64,000 bases of DNA from Variovorax sp. Sphag1AA (GTDB lineage: Bacteria > Pseudomonadota > Gammaproteobacteria > Burkholderiales > Burkholderiaceae_C): the NCBI RefSeq assembly GCF_014192575.1, contig NZ_JACHYC010000003.1, forward strand, positions 798,861-862,860, given 5' to 3'. Shown here in pieces: positions 24,811 through 34,742 of this stretch; the first letter of the stretch is position 1; each line of letters begins with the position of its first letter. The notes beneath the pieces were generated by a model, which saw nothing but the letters and a program-made list of their open reading frames with translations, had not been told where the DNA came from and ran no database searches. The position numbers were made by a program, and so were the translations under genes.

Positions 24811-26139
24811 ATGATCCTCACACGTCGTTGGTGTATCGCCGGATTCCTCTTTGTAGCGGGCGCCCTCAACTACATGGATCGGATGGCCATCTCTATCGCC
24901 TCGCCGGCGATCATGGCCGACCTGCACGTGAGCGCGGAGCAGATGGGCTTCGTCTTCAGCAGTTTCTTCGCCGGATACGCGCTGCTGAACCTGATCGGAG
25001 GTCTGGCGGCCGATCGCTATGGTCCCAACCTTGTGCTGGCACTTTCCCTAACGGCTTGGTCGGTGCTATGCGGCCTAACAGCGCTCGCCCAGGGGTTCTG
25101 GTCATTGATTTCCCTCCGGGTCGCGTTCGGCGCCTCCGAGGGGCCGCTCGGCGCTACCGCCGCCAAGATCATCAATGCCTGGTTCCCCAAGCGCGAGCTC
25201 TCGCGCGCTTTGGCTGTCGCTACATCGGGCACTCCGTTCGGCGCACTCGCAGCCGGGCCCCTCGTAGGCGTGCTGATCTCATACTGCGGATGGAGGGTGT
25301 CGTTGACCATCGTCGCCGTAGGAGGAATCGCGTTCGCGATGGCATGGACTTTCTACTCGATGGTCCACCTACCCCGAGCCGACCGTGCTGAGCCAGTTCC
25401 TGCACAGTCCACACCCAGGCTCTCAGAGTTGCCCGATCCTGGGGTTCCCGGCCCGAGCCCGGCAGAGCGCGGCACCGAATCTGAACGAGCGGCCAGCTAC
25501 TTCGGCCATCAGCTTGTCCTCGCGAACGCTGGAGCCTACTTCGCCTACACGTATCTGCTGTCCGTGTACCTCTCCTGGATGCCGACGTTTTTCGTGTCAA
25601 GGCATCATCTGAACCTTCAAGGCGCGGCGTTCGGCTCATCCGTCCCTTGGCTCATGGCTTTTGTCGGCCTCTGGGCGGGGGCGCTGCTCTCCGATCGCAT
25701 CTTCAGGTCGACCGGGCGTCTTGTCTTCTCGAGAACGCTCGTGCAAGTAGGCGGCCTGCTGGTGGCGGCGGCCGGAACGGCACTCGTCGGGGAAGCACCA
25801 TCGGCGCTTGCAGCGGTGGTGGTCGCGTCGGTCGCCCTGTGCTCTCTATACCTCGCGGGAACGTCGTTCTGGGCCATCGTGCAGGATGTTGTTCCAAGCA
25901 CGCACGTGGGCCGTATCAGCGGATTCACGCATTTCATCGCCAACCTCGGGGGCATCGCAGGGCCGGCGTTGACTGGCTTGATCGTTCAGCGGGCCGATTC
26001 ATTTCGCACGGCATGGTTTGTCGCAGCCTGCATATCAGCGGCCGCAGCACTCGCCGTCGTTTTCGCCTCGAGATCGAGACGCCTTTCGGAAACCGGGGCT
26101 CGCGACGCTGCGACCGCCTTCAACGAAGGGAGTCGATGA
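24811..26139 (+). CDS. MFS transporter, anion:cation symporter (ACS) type
   Basis: Start at ATG 24811 (MILTRRWCIAGFLFVAGALNYMDRMAISIA); 442 residues, 12 membrane segments. NYMDR in helix 1, GGLAADRYGPN between helices 2 and 3 and EGPLGATAAKIINAWFPKRE are signatures of ACS carriers such as those for glucarate, galactonate or hydroxylated aromatic acids. The ribosome site is weak. It converges on the large regulator gene with a 20-base overlap of the 3' ends. Confidence 0.88.
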   Translation: MILTRRWCIAGFLFVAGALNYMDRMAISIASPAIMADLHVSAEQMGFVFSSFFAGYALLNLIGGLAADRYGPNLVLALSLTAWSVLCGLTALAQGFWSLISLRVAFGASEGPLGATAAKIINAWFPKRELSRALAVATSGTPFGALAAGPLVGVLISYCGWRVSLTIVAVGGIAFAMAWTFYSMVHLPRADRAEPVPAQSTPRLSELPDPGVPGPSPAERGTESERAASYFGHQLVLANAGAYFAYTYLLSVYLSWMPTFFVSRHHLNLQGAAFGSSVPWLMAFVGLWAGALLSDRIFRSTGRLVFSRTLVQVGGLLVAAAGTALVGEAPSALAAVVVASVALCSLYLAGTSFWAIVQDVVPSTHVGRISGFTHFIANLGGIAGPALTGLIVQRADSFRTAWFVAACISAAAALAVVFASRSRRLSETGARDAATAFNEGSR

Positions 26140-29005
26140 GTTCCCAGGCCTCTTGCCTCTCGATCGTCTGATGTCCCTCTTGAAATCGGCCGCAGACGCT
26201 TTCCAGCAGCGTCCTGGCCTCCACTCGCCGCCCCTGCGTCACCATCAGCCTTGCCATGTCCGTCGACGATCGCAACTCCAGCGAGAGGGCGCCTTGTTCG
26301 CGTGCGACTCGAATGGACACAGCAAGATCGTGCTCGGCGTCGATTGCCTCCGAAGCCACATCACCGTATCGGCTCAACATCGCGCGCGTCCTGAGGATCT
26401 CAGCCTCCCAAAGCCTTTCGTCGGTCTGGCGTATTCGATCCAAGGTCTGGTTCGTCAGTGCGAGGGCTTCGTCCATGCGCCCGGCTCTATGCAGCAAGTG
26501 CGCCAACCGGTTGCGTAGATCAACGCTGTAAGTGTCGAATGCGAAGACATGCAGGTCGTCGATGGCTTGTCTGAGCACTGACAGCTTGCGGGAATCCATC
26601 GCCTGTTCAGCATCCAGAAGTGCCAGATAGCATCGGTCGATGAGTGCCCAGAATGTCGATCCGTGTCGTTCGGCGGCGGACCTCAGGATAATCTGGTAGC
26701 GTCGTGCGGCCGCCCAATCCCCTGCAAGCAGGGCAATCGGCAGCGCGCATTCGGCGGTCACGTAGCAGATGGCCAAGGGATCATCTTCGGCAAGCGCGTC
26801 GCTTACAACCACCTCCACCAAGTCGGTTGCCCGATCAGCGAACCCGAGGAACCAGAGCACGCGCGCCAGAGTCGCCCGAGTCAGCGTGGCATGGTCGATG
26901 AGGTTGCTCAAGGGCAAGGATTGGGAACCGTGGACATAGCAACTGATCGACAAGTTCAGGTGTCGATATGCGTCCTCGTGGTTTCCGAGGTAGTGGTGGG
27001 ATACGCCGACGATGCGGTTGGCCAGCATTGCTGTTTGTTCGCTCGAGTGAGCATCCGCAGCGCCCCTGTACTCTAGGGCGTACTGCATCGCGAGTGCAGG
27101 ACATCCCCGGTACGTGTAGCTCGTCCAAAGGCCCCAGAGGGCGCGGATCTCGTAACCGCGCTCCCTCAGTTCGCGGGACGCCTTTAGAACGTGTGACCAA
27201 ACCTCGACAGTCGCTTCGGTCGGTCCGCGCAGATAGACCAGCGAACAAGCCAAGGCCGTCCTCGTCGGCAGATTCATCCTCTCATCGTGTCCGCCATTTT
27301 CGGACGACGCCTCGAGAGCGCGCGAAGCCACGGTTATGCACTGCTCCAGCAGCAGCATCTCGTACATCAATGGCGTCACGCGAGAAGCGAGCGCGATGCC
27401 GAGTTCTTCGCGTCCCGAATCGGAAAACGCCCAGTCCAGGGCCGCTCGGGCGTTGTCCCATTCAGGACGAAACGAGACAAGCGCGAACTCGTGGATCGAA
27501 TCGCTTGTCTTGAATGCCGCTGTGTCCAATTGCTCCAAGTAGTACGTGGCATGCGCGGCGCTGACTCGCTCAAACTCGCCCGACTCCTTGAGCATCTCGA
27601 GCGCATAGGCGCGCGTCGTCTCCAGAAATCGATAGCGCCTGTCTGACCAATCCGCGTCGATCGCAATCAGGGACTTAGAGACAAGGGCGGACACCAGATC
27701 CAGCGCCTCGAAATCGGAGAACTCTCCATTCGACACGACCCTGCACGCCGACGCCAGCGTGAACCCTCCTGCGAAAACGGCGAGTCGTCGAAACAGGACG
27801 CGCTCGCTCTCGCTAAGAAGTTCGTAGCTCCATGCAAGCATCGCGCGCAATGTCTGGTGCCGTGGCAGTGCCGTGCGCTTTCCGTCGACGAGGATGGCAA
27901 GGACGTTCTCAAGTCGCTGCGCGACTTCCTCGATGCCGATGTTGTCCGCACGCGCCGCAGCCAGTTCGATCGCAAGGGGATTGCCCTCCAAGCGCCTACA
28001 GATCTTGATGATCTGCTCGCCGACGGTCGAGCTCTTCATGTACCGCGCCTTGCCCACGACGGAGCGATCAATGAAAAGTTGCGTAGCACCGCATTCAAGG
28101 AGGCTGGCCACCGGTTGGAAATCCGCCGAAGGCAGCCGCAGCGGTGGCACCGGGAACAGGTGCTCGCCGTCGCCGCGCAGAGGCTCGCGGCTCGTCGCAA
28201 GCACCGTGACCACGGCGTTCGAGCGCACGATCGTCTCCGCCGCCGTCGCGGCGACCTTGATCACGTGTTCGCAGTTATCAAGTACGACAAGAACGGGACG
28301 GCTTCCAAGGCTCTTGGCGCGAGCCTGAAGCGTCGTATGCGAGCCTCTCCCTATCCCGATCGTCGAGACGATGGCTGGCGCGACGTCGACGGCGTTGACG
28401 ATGGACGAAAGGTCGACGAAGAAGGCGCCCCCGTCAAAGTCGCATAGAGATTTCCACGCCACTTCAAGGGCGAGGCGAGTCTTGCCGATGCCGCCAGGAC
28501 CCGTCAGCGTGACAAATCGCTGGCGTTGAAGCAGAGTCGACAATTCAGCCAGCGTATCCTCACGCCCGATCAAGGCCGACGGCGAAGATGGCAAGTTGCA
28601 GGCTACCTCGGCTTCCGAGTCTTCGCGACCTAAGGCGTCACGCGGCTCTTGGGCGACCGGCTCGCTCGACGTGCCGATCGACGCGACAATTCGATACCCG
28701 CGCCCAGAGTAGGTTTTGAGATGGCTGCGATCCGCGCCCAATGCCTTGCGCAACGAGGAGATCTGCCACTGAAGGGTGTTTTGTTCAACGACCCTGCCCT
28801 GCCACACCTTATCGAGGATCTGCTTGTTAGAAACCAAAGCGCCCTTGGCATCCACAAGCACTGACAGCAATGCCAATGTGCGACGGCCCAGCGGCACGAC
28901 ACGACCGTTGCGGACAAGCTCGCCGGTCGCCAGACTGACTTCCGACGTGCCAATGCGAATATGCCCGGCTCGGTCGTCACCGGACGGCGCGGGTTTGGGT
29001 AGCAT
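26120..29005 (-). CDS. Winged-helix / AAA ATPase / TPR regulator, 961 residues
   Basis: Residues about 15-110 form an OmpR/PhoB-type winged helix (PLGRRTLALLSVLVDAKGAL, QWQISSLRKALGADR, YSGRGYRIVA). An ATPase follows with LIGRED at 145-150, Walker A GPGGIGKT at 169-176 and Walker B LVVLDNCEH near 239-247, as in AfsR/LuxR-like STAND ATPases. The C-terminal 450 or so residues are helical and TPR-like. The layout fits a signal-transduction ATPase activating transcription once its ligand is bound. It lies between the MFS gene and the molybdenum-enzyme operon and may control either. Confidence 0.88.
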   Translation of the reverse strand: MLPKPAPSGDDRAGHIRIGTSEVSLATGELVRNGRVVPLGRRTLALLSVLVDAKGALVSNKQILDKVWQGRVVEQNTLQWQISSLRKALGADRSHLKTYSGRGYRIVASIGTSSEPVAQEPRDALGREDSEAEVACNLPSSPSALIGREDTLAELSTLLQRQRFVTLTGPGGIGKTRLALEVAWKSLCDFDGGAFFVDLSSIVNAVDVAPAIVSTIGIGRGSHTTLQARAKSLGSRPVLVVLDNCEHVIKVAATAAETIVRSNAVVTVLATSREPLRGDGEHLFPVPPLRLPSADFQPVASLLECGATQLFIDRSVVGKARYMKSSTVGEQIIKICRRLEGNPLAIELAAARADNIGIEEVAQRLENVLAILVDGKRTALPRHQTLRAMLAWSYELLSESERVLFRRLAVFAGGFTLASACRVVSNGEFSDFEALDLVSALVSKSLIAIDADWSDRRYRFLETTRAYALEMLKESGEFERVSAAHATYYLEQLDTAAFKTSDSIHEFALVSFRPEWDNARAALDWAFSDSGREELGIALASRVTPLMYEMLLLEQCITVASRALEASSENGGHDERMNLPTRTALACSLVYLRGPTEATVEVWSHVLKASRELRERGYEIRALWGLWTSYTYRGCPALAMQYALEYRGAADAHSSEQTAMLANRIVGVSHHYLGNHEDAYRHLNLSISCYVHGSQSLPLSNLIDHATLTRATLARVLWFLGFADRATDLVEVVVSDALAEDDPLAICYVTAECALPIALLAGDWAAARRYQIILRSAAERHGSTFWALIDRCYLALLDAEQAMDSRKLSVLRQAIDDLHVFAFDTYSVDLRNRLAHLLHRAGRMDEALALTNQTLDRIRQTDERLWEAEILRTRAMLSRYGDVASEAIDAEHDLAVSIRVAREQGALSLELRSSTDMARLMVTQGRRVEARTLLESVCGRFQEGHQTIERQEAWELIDSLR

Positions 29006-29365
29006 TTGCCTCGTTCAGCTCGTCCATAGTTCCCGTGGCCCCTCGCCGGGGCAGTGGCGGCAACCGAGCATCGCAGACATGCGACGCCCGTTCATCGATG
29101 TGCCTAGTCTACAAGAGTGACCCTCATTCTGTGGGTCGAGGCTTGGCACATTCCGACGTGAGTGGCGGCTTCAATGACGATATAGCGTGAGCCGCGCGCC
29201 GACGCTTGTGCCGAGGCTCAACCATTGCCGCGAGAGGCAGTGCGCCAGTCTCGGTACGATTCGTCGCTCGACTCCAACCAGCTGTTCCGACTCCTGCGTG
29301 GAGGCAGGAACTGACGAGGCGCGAACTCCCGGGTAGAGAACGTCCCCGCCGCGGGAGCTATGCGT
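29006..29365. other. Intergenic stretch, nothing recognised
   Basis: 360 bases between the regulator start and the molybdenum-subunit stop. It should hold the promoter of the 961-residue regulator and the end of the oxidoreductase transcript. No protein-like frame or strong hairpin is visible. Confidence 0.45.
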
Positions 29366-31549
29366 CTAGGCCGCCAGCGATGCGGGCTTCACTGGCAGCG
29401 CGTACACGCGTTTTCCTGTAGCTGCGAAGATCGCGTTGACGAAGGCCGGACCCAAGCCCGCCGTGCCAGGCTCCCCAATGCCGCCAGGCTTTTCCGCGCT
29501 GCGAACCACTTCGACGTCGATTTGCGGTGCTTCGCTCATTCGCAGCATACGGTAGTCATGGAAGTTGCTCTGCTGCACTCGGCCATCCTTCACGACAATC
29601 TCGCCATAGAGCGCGGCAGTGAGCCCAAAGTTGATGCCGCCCTGGATCTGCGCGACGACGGTATCGGGATTGACGACGGTGCCGCAATCGACGACACAGC
29701 TCACCTTGTTCACCTTGATCGTGCCGTCCGATTCGACGCTCAGGTCAACCGCTTGAGCGAGCACGGTGTCCCAGGCATAGAGCAGTGCGATGCCCTTGCC
29801 GCGCCGGGGGGCGAGCGGTTCGCCCCACCGGGAGATCTCCGCGGTGCGCTGAAGTACGTGGCGTGAACGTTCGTCACGACTCAGGAGCGCCAGCCGATAG
29901 GCGAGAGGATCCTTGCCCGCGCGATGCGCGAGTTCGTCCATGAAGCTCTCGATGGCCAGAAGATTGCGTGTTGGTCCCACGCCGCGCCAGAAGCCACTCG
30001 GGATCGGGCCGTCCTCGCGGACGAACTCGGTACGAACGTTGGGAACGTCGTATGGGAACGTCACCGCCCCATCGGCAGCATCGATGTCCACGCCATCAGG
30101 CTTGATCCAGGCTGGCGCGAACACGCCCAGATTGGATGGCCCGCTTGTCTTGTGCGAGATCGCGACGGGCAGGCCCTCCGCGTTTAACGACGCGGTGATC
30201 GTGTGCGCGTAGTGGCCGCGATGCGGCTCGCGCTGTATGTCCTGCTCGCGCGGCCAGACCACCTTGACCGGATAGTTCACTTGGCGAGCGATCAGCACTG
30301 CCTGATCGACGTAGTCGTGATAAAGCCTGCGGCCGAAACCGCCACCTAGCAGAAAATTATGCAGCGTCACTTTCTCAGGCGGCAGGCCCAGCAATTGGGC
30401 TGCTCGGTCGCGAGCGCGTGCAGGCACCTGAGTGCCTACCCAGATGTCGGCACCATCCGCACGCACATGCACAGTGCAGTTGGCAGGCTCCATCGTCGCG
30501 TGCGCCAGCATCGGGTTCGAATAGTTCGAACTCACGCGAGCCGGATCGGCGGCAATGACCTTGAGGGCATCACCGTCATTGCGGGCAACTACACCGGGGC
30601 GACCGAGCGCCAGGGACATCAGCTGGTGCAGGTCATCCGTGGACAAGTGGGCATTCGGCCCTTCGTCCCAGACGATTTCAAGGGCTTGAGTGCCGCGTTG
30701 CGCGTACCAGGTGTTCTCGGCGATGACGGCGACTGCATCGTCGATCTTGACCACGTCAACGACACCGGGCAACGCCTTCGCCTTGCCGTCGTTCACCGAC
30801 TTGACTCGTCCGCCAATAACGGGCGACACCACGATCGATGCGAACTTCATCCCCGGAACGACAGCGTCGATGCCGAACAGTGCCGTGCCGTCGGTCTTGC
30901 CCTTGGCGTCGAGGCGCTTGACAGCCTTTCCAATCACCTTGAACTCGCTCGCCGGCTTGAGCGGAATGTCTTTCGGCATTGGCAACCGCGACGCGCGCGC
31001 GGCAAGCGCCCCGTAACGCAACCGCCGGCCCGACGGCCCATGAATGACTTCGCCGCGCTCCGCACGACAGGTTGACGCTGCGACGTTCCACGTCTGCGCC
31101 GCCGCGTTCACCAGCAGAATACGCGCGGCGGCACCTGCCTGTCGCATCGGCTCGTGCAAAGTACGGATGGACGTAGACCCGCCCGTGAATTGGTCACCGA
31201 ACGGTGCGCCGTAGGCCTTCACATCGGCGGGAGCGTGTCGCAAGACGATGCGCTCCGGATTCACTTCGAGTTCCTCGGCGATGAGCATGGCGATCGAGGT
31301 GTATGTCCCCTGCCCCATTTCGATCTTCGCCATGGTGAGCGTGATCCGGTCGTCGGATTCGATCTGTACGAAGGCGTTCGGCGCGAATGAGCTCGCGCTT
31401 GCGGCGGCGGCAAATTCCTGCAAGAGGTTCACACCGATGGCGAGGCCAGCCGCGACGGCGCCACCAGTCTGCAGGAGTGCACGCCGCGAAGCCGACGCGG
31501 GTCCCACGTCGTTTGCCGGGCATTTGAAAATTTCGAAAGCCATGGTCAC
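29366..31549 (-). CDS. Molybdopterin-binding subunit, isoquinoline 1-oxidoreductase-like
   Basis: A 727-residue subunit starting at GTG 31549 (or ATG 31543) behind GGGGAG. A Tat-like signal (SASRRALLQTGGAVAAGLAIG) marks export. Cofactor segments include KIEMGQGTYTSIAMLIAEEL, FLLGGGFGRRLYHDYV, PSGFWRGVGPTRN and the terminal GGIGEPGTAGLGP, which carries the catalytic glutamate. This is the large subunit of the xanthine-oxidase superfamily branch that hydroxylates N-heterocycles or oxidises aldehydes. The start overlaps the 2Fe-2S gene stop (GTGA). Confidence 0.9.
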   Translation of the reverse strand: MTMAFEIFKCPANDVGPASASRRALLQTGGAVAAGLAIGVNLLQEFAAAASASSFAPNAFVQIESDDRITLTMAKIEMGQGTYTSIAMLIAEELEVNPERIVLRHAPADVKAYGAPFGDQFTGGSTSIRTLHEPMRQAGAAARILLVNAAAQTWNVAASTCRAERGEVIHGPSGRRLRYGALAARASRLPMPKDIPLKPASEFKVIGKAVKRLDAKGKTDGTALFGIDAVVPGMKFASIVVSPVIGGRVKSVNDGKAKALPGVVDVVKIDDAVAVIAENTWYAQRGTQALEIVWDEGPNAHLSTDDLHQLMSLALGRPGVVARNDGDALKVIAADPARVSSNYSNPMLAHATMEPANCTVHVRADGADIWVGTQVPARARDRAAQLLGLPPEKVTLHNFLLGGGFGRRLYHDYVDQAVLIARQVNYPVKVVWPREQDIQREPHRGHYAHTITASLNAEGLPVAISHKTSGPSNLGVFAPAWIKPDGVDIDAADGAVTFPYDVPNVRTEFVREDGPIPSGFWRGVGPTRNLLAIESFMDELAHRAGKDPLAYRLALLSRDERSRHVLQRTAEISRWGEPLAPRRGKGIALLYAWDTVLAQAVDLSVESDGTIKVNKVSCVVDCGTVVNPDTVVAQIQGGINFGLTAALYGEIVVKDGRVQQSNFHDYRMLRMSEAPQIDVEVVRSAEKPGGIGEPGTAGLGPAFVNAIFAATGKRVYALPVKPASLAA

Positions 31550-32019
31550 GCTCCCCTCTTCAGGATCGGTGACACAGCCGCCGCTTTGATGGCCTCACGA
31601 ATGCGTGAGTAGGTGCCGCAACGACAGATGTTGCCGGACATGGCCTCGTCAATCTGCGCGTCGGTCGGCTCGGGATGCTTCGCAAGCAACGCCGAGGCCG
31701 TCATGATCTGGCCCGATTGGCAATAGCCGCACTGCACGACTTCTTGCGCGAGCCATGCGACCTGTGTTGCCTTGCCGGCGGGTGCCTCACCGATCGCTTC
31801 GATGGTTGTGACACGCTTGCCAGACAGGCTGCCGATAGGCGTGACGCATGAGCGCGTGGCGACGCCATCGACATGGACGGTACACGCTCCGCACAGACCG
31901 AGGCCGCAGCCGAACTTGGTGCCCGTCATGCGCGCGACGTCGCGCAATGCCCACAGCAAAGGTACGTCCGGCGAAAGGTCGAACGCCTGGGGCTTTCCAT
32001 TGAGATGAATCGAAATCAT
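31546..32019 (-). CDS. 2Fe-2S subunit of the molybdenum oxidoreductase
   Basis: Start at ATG 32019 behind AAGGAA; 157 residues. Plant-type ferredoxin cysteines lie in KFGCGLGLCGACTVHVDG plus the later SC (residues about 38-61). The helical domain cysteines are in QCGYCQSGQI and GNICRCGTY. This is the standard IorA/CoxS small subunit. It passes electrons from the molybdenum site to the cytochrome encoded just upstream. No FAD subunit is present, as in the isoquinoline-oxidoreductase/aldehyde dehydrogenase branch. Confidence 0.93.
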   Translation of the reverse strand: MISIHLNGKPQAFDLSPDVPLLWALRDVARMTGTKFGCGLGLCGACTVHVDGVATRSCVTPIGSLSGKRVTTIEAIGEAPAGKATQVAWLAQEVVQCGYCQSGQIMTASALLAKHPEPTDAQIDEAMSGNICRCGTYSRIREAIKAAAVSPILKRGA

Positions 32020-32211
32020 GTGGTTTCCTTGAGTCGATCGGGCGTCCTCACGCCGATCGCTGGTGAACAGAAGAAGGCAGCAAGAGGAGCGCGAGGCGCA
32101 TCGACGCATGCGGCGTTGCGGGGGCTTGGACCTCATCGCTCCTGATCTTGGCGCACGGAGACCATTGGTCCAATCGTGCCGGAAGGCACTTGACCATCCG
32201 CCTAGACCGCG

Positions 32212-32526
32212 TCACTGCGACAAGATCCAGGCGGCCAGCGTGCGCGCGTCCGCGTCGTTGACGGAAGCGTTTGGGGGCATCGGGGTCGAGCCCCACTTGC
32301 CCTGGCTGCCTTCGCGCACGCTCGCGGCCAATCTGTCGGCGGCATTCGGCGACGACTTGTACTTGACGGCGATCTCCTTGAATGACGGCCCGACGACTCG
32401 GCTGTCAACCGCGTGGCAGGCAATGCACTGAGCGGACGAGGCGAGCGCAGCGCCGTCCGCGGCGCGTGCCATCGACGCTGCGATCACTCCGAGTGATAGC
32501 ACTGCTGCGATGAAGGATGGGGACAT
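32212..32526 (-). CDS. c-type cytochrome, electron acceptor
   Basis: Start at ATG 32526 behind CAGGAG; 104 residues. A signal peptide (residues 1-23, ending ARAAD) precedes the haem-binding CIACH at 34-38. The distal methionine is likely in the GSTPMPP loop. It is a class I monohaem periplasmic cytochrome, first gene of the operon with the 2Fe-2S and molybdenum subunits, and probably takes their electrons to the respiratory chain. The preceding 190-base space to the next gene shows no further feature. Confidence 0.9.
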   Translation of the reverse strand: MSPSFIAAVLSLGVIAASMARAADGAALASSAQCIACHAVDSRVVGPSFKEIAVKYKSSPNAADRLAASVREGSQGKWGSTPMPPNASVNDADARTLAAWILSQ

Positions 32527-32740
32527 CTTGATCTCCTGAACTGCGAGACCTCGATTGATACCTGTGGACTCGTGCTGCCGCATGTCTCAAAAGTCATGCC
32601 GTCCGAGCCACCTATTGCGACTACCGAAATGCAACGTTCGTCACTACGCTGCTGCGTCAGTAATCCTCCATCGATCGCGATTGAACGACCTGATCATGTG
32701 CACGCACCGCAAAGCCTCGCGAGTGGCGCCTGGCAATCTA

Positions 32741-33337
32741 TCAGCGCTTCGAGGGCCCGACGAAGGGCCACGAACGCAACGCGAGCGCGACTACACGGTG
32801 AAGCTGCCGGCGCGCCGCTCCCGCGCGCGCCTGCGTGGCCGTGCCCTGGGCGATGACCATCGCCAGCATTGCCAGGTCGGCAGGATTCGCATCCGCTGCG
32901 AGGTCGCCATCTTCTATTGCCGCCTCAAGACGCATACGTACGGCGTCGCGCACCGCTGCGCGACGGTCTACCAACTCCCGATGCATGGAGGCCTCGCCCT
33001 CGTCCGGCAATGCCCCGTGCACGCCAAGACAGCCCCATGGATGGTCCGGCAGCGTCTGCGAATCCACATAGCCGTACAGCAGATGCTCCATCGCGAGACG
33101 AGCGGTCGGTTGCCGAAGCGACGAACCGATGAACCCCATGAAATGCTCGTCGTAGTAGTCAAGCGCCTTGCGGAAGAGTTCTTCTTTGTTGCCGTACGTG
33201 GCGTACAGGCTGGGCTTGGTAATTCCCATCGCGTCGGTCAGTTCGCTGAGCGACACGCCCTCGTAGCCTTTCTCCCAAAAGAGCTCCACAGCCCTTGCCA
33301 GGGCTTCGTCGGGGTCGAATTCCTTATGCCTTCCCAT
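32741..33337 (-). CDS. TetR-family transcriptional regulator
   Basis: A 198-residue protein. The helix-turn-helix covers ALARAVELFWEKGYEGVSLS and MGITKPSLYATYGNKEELF (residues about 12-55). The C-terminal half resembles the YxaF/AcrR-like TetR_C domain. It is divergent from an MFS exporter, the usual repressor/efflux-pump arrangement. Three ATACCG-type boxes fill the 100-base gap between them and are its candidate operators. Confidence 0.92.
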   Translation of the reverse strand: MGRHKEFDPDEALARAVELFWEKGYEGVSLSELTDAMGITKPSLYATYGNKEELFRKALDYYDEHFMGFIGSSLRQPTARLAMEHLLYGYVDSQTLPDHPWGCLGVHGALPDEGEASMHRELVDRRAAVRDAVRMRLEAAIEDGDLAADANPADLAMLAMVIAQGTATQARAGAARRQLHRVVALALRSWPFVGPSKR

Positions 33338-33349
33338 GCGCTCAATTTT

Positions 33350-33419
33350 ATACCGATCCGAATAAAAAACCCCGAAGAGTCAAGTGTTTTATACCGACCA
33401 GTACTATACCGACCGGTAT
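33350..33419. promoter_or_regulatory. Three ATACCG boxes, candidate TetR operators
   Basis: The best copy at 33406-33419 is a perfect inverted repeat, ATACCG-AC-CGGTAT. Degenerate copies with the same left arm lie at 33391-33404 (ATACCG-AC-CAGTAC) and 33350-33363 (ATACCG-AT-CCGAAT). They lie in the TetR/MFS divergent promoter, placed to control both directions. Confidence 0.6.
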
Positions 33420-33437
33420 TGAATTACAGAGTACTTC

Positions 33438-34649
33438 ATGAGCAACACTGATCTCACCCCAGGCATTGCGGGGCGCCTCCCGCACAACACTTCAGCTCCC
33501 AAACCGTGGCGAGCAGTGCTGTCCGTCGCGTTCACTGCGAGCGTCTTTTGCTCCTCCGAATTCCTTCCCGTGGGCCTGCTTCGCTTCGTCAGCGCGGGTC
33601 TGCATGTGAGTGAGGGCCTGGCGGGGACCATGGTCACGGTGCCCGGGATTCTGGCGGCGATCTCGGCTCCGCTCATCACCATGGCTGTCGGCAACCTTGA
33701 TCGGAAGCGCGTGCTACTGGGCCTCGGGCTCATGTTGGTTCTGTCGAACCTCCTCGGCATGATTGCGCCCAACTTCGCGACGGTGCTGCTGGGCCGGGTG
33801 CTCTTCGGCATCGGCCTCGGCGGCTTCTGGGCGATCGGAGCCGGCCTTGGAGGACGCCTGGTCTCCGCCGAGTCCGTTGGGAAGGCCACTTCGACGATCT
33901 TCGCTGGGGTTTCCATCGGCATGCTTGTCGGCGGCTCCGCCGGCGCGTTGATCGGCGAGGTTCTCGGCTGGCGAACAGCATTCACCGCGTCGCTGGCGCT
34001 TTCGTTGCTCTCATTGGCCGCCCAGGCCACCTTCCTCCCCACCTTGCGAGTCGATCAGCGATTGAAGGCCCGCGACCTGATCGCCATCACCTTGACGCGA
34101 GATGGGCGCGTTGGGCTGCTGGCGATGCTGCTGGTGCTATCAGGGCAATTCGCGACCTATACGTACATCACCCCGCTGCTCGCGAAGGCCTCGGGCTTTG
34201 ACGGCAAAGTTATCTCATCCATCCTCCTGGGCTACACGCTAATCGGAATGCTTGGCAACTTCATTGGCGGCGCTGGTGCAGGACGCAACGTGAAGAACAC
34301 GCTAGCGGCCACGATGCTGTTCTTTGCCCTGCCGGTCGCGATCTTGCCCTTCGTGGCAGCGTCGCACGTCGGCGTGCTGCTGATGCTCGCCATATGGGGG
34401 ATTGCCTACGGCGCCATGCCCGTGGCGCTGCAGATGTGGATGGTTCGTGCCGCACCGAACGCGAGCGAAGGCGCGATGGCCCTGTTCGTCGCCAACTTCC
34501 AGATCTCCATCGCGCTCGGGTCGTTCCTTGGCGGCCTTGTTGTCGACGGCTTGGGCCTGGGCAGTGCGATGTTTTTCGGTGCCCTCGTCGGCGCGATCGG
34601 GCTGACGATTTTCTGGCTTGGGGCCAGCGGTCGGCCGAGTCGCAGCTGA
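33438..34649 (+). CDS. MFS exporter, DHA1 (AraJ/sugar-efflux-like)
   Basis: A 403-residue, 12-helix transporter. SEFLPVGLLRFV in helix 1, GRVLFGIGLGGFWAIGAGLGG and a central loop RVDQRLKARDL are typical of DHA1 exporters of the AraJ/YdhP group. The family expels drugs, arabinose or small metabolites. The adjacent divergent TetR gene and shared operators make an induced efflux pump the likely function. Confidence 0.9.
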   Translation: MSNTDLTPGIAGRLPHNTSAPKPWRAVLSVAFTASVFCSSEFLPVGLLRFVSAGLHVSEGLAGTMVTVPGILAAISAPLITMAVGNLDRKRVLLGLGLMLVLSNLLGMIAPNFATVLLGRVLFGIGLGGFWAIGAGLGGRLVSAESVGKATSTIFAGVSIGMLVGGSAGALIGEVLGWRTAFTASLALSLLSLAAQATFLPTLRVDQRLKARDLIAITLTRDGRVGLLAMLLVLSGQFATYTYITPLLAKASGFDGKVISSILLGYTLIGMLGNFIGGAGAGRNVKNTLAATMLFFALPVAILPFVAASHVGVLLMLAIWGIAYGAMPVALQMWMVRAAPNASEGAMALFVANFQISIALGSFLGGLVVDGLGLGSAMFFGALVGAIGLTIFWLGASGRPSRS

Positions 34650-34704
34650 GCCGGGGGCCTTAAGGCGGGCCTTTGACATGCCTACGAGGCATGGGCATGG
34701 GCCA

Positions 34705-34742
34705 ACAAAGTCTTTCTCAAACAGGCTGTCAGTCCCTAGATT
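34705..34742 (+). promoter_or_regulatory. Shared 38-bp promoter element, copy 1
   Basis: ACAAAGTCTTT at the left end and TAGATT beginning 32 bases after its first base. The same layout occurs at 42634, 55872 and, on the other strand, 60894. It lies upstream of the SDR gene at 34888. Confidence 0.6.
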
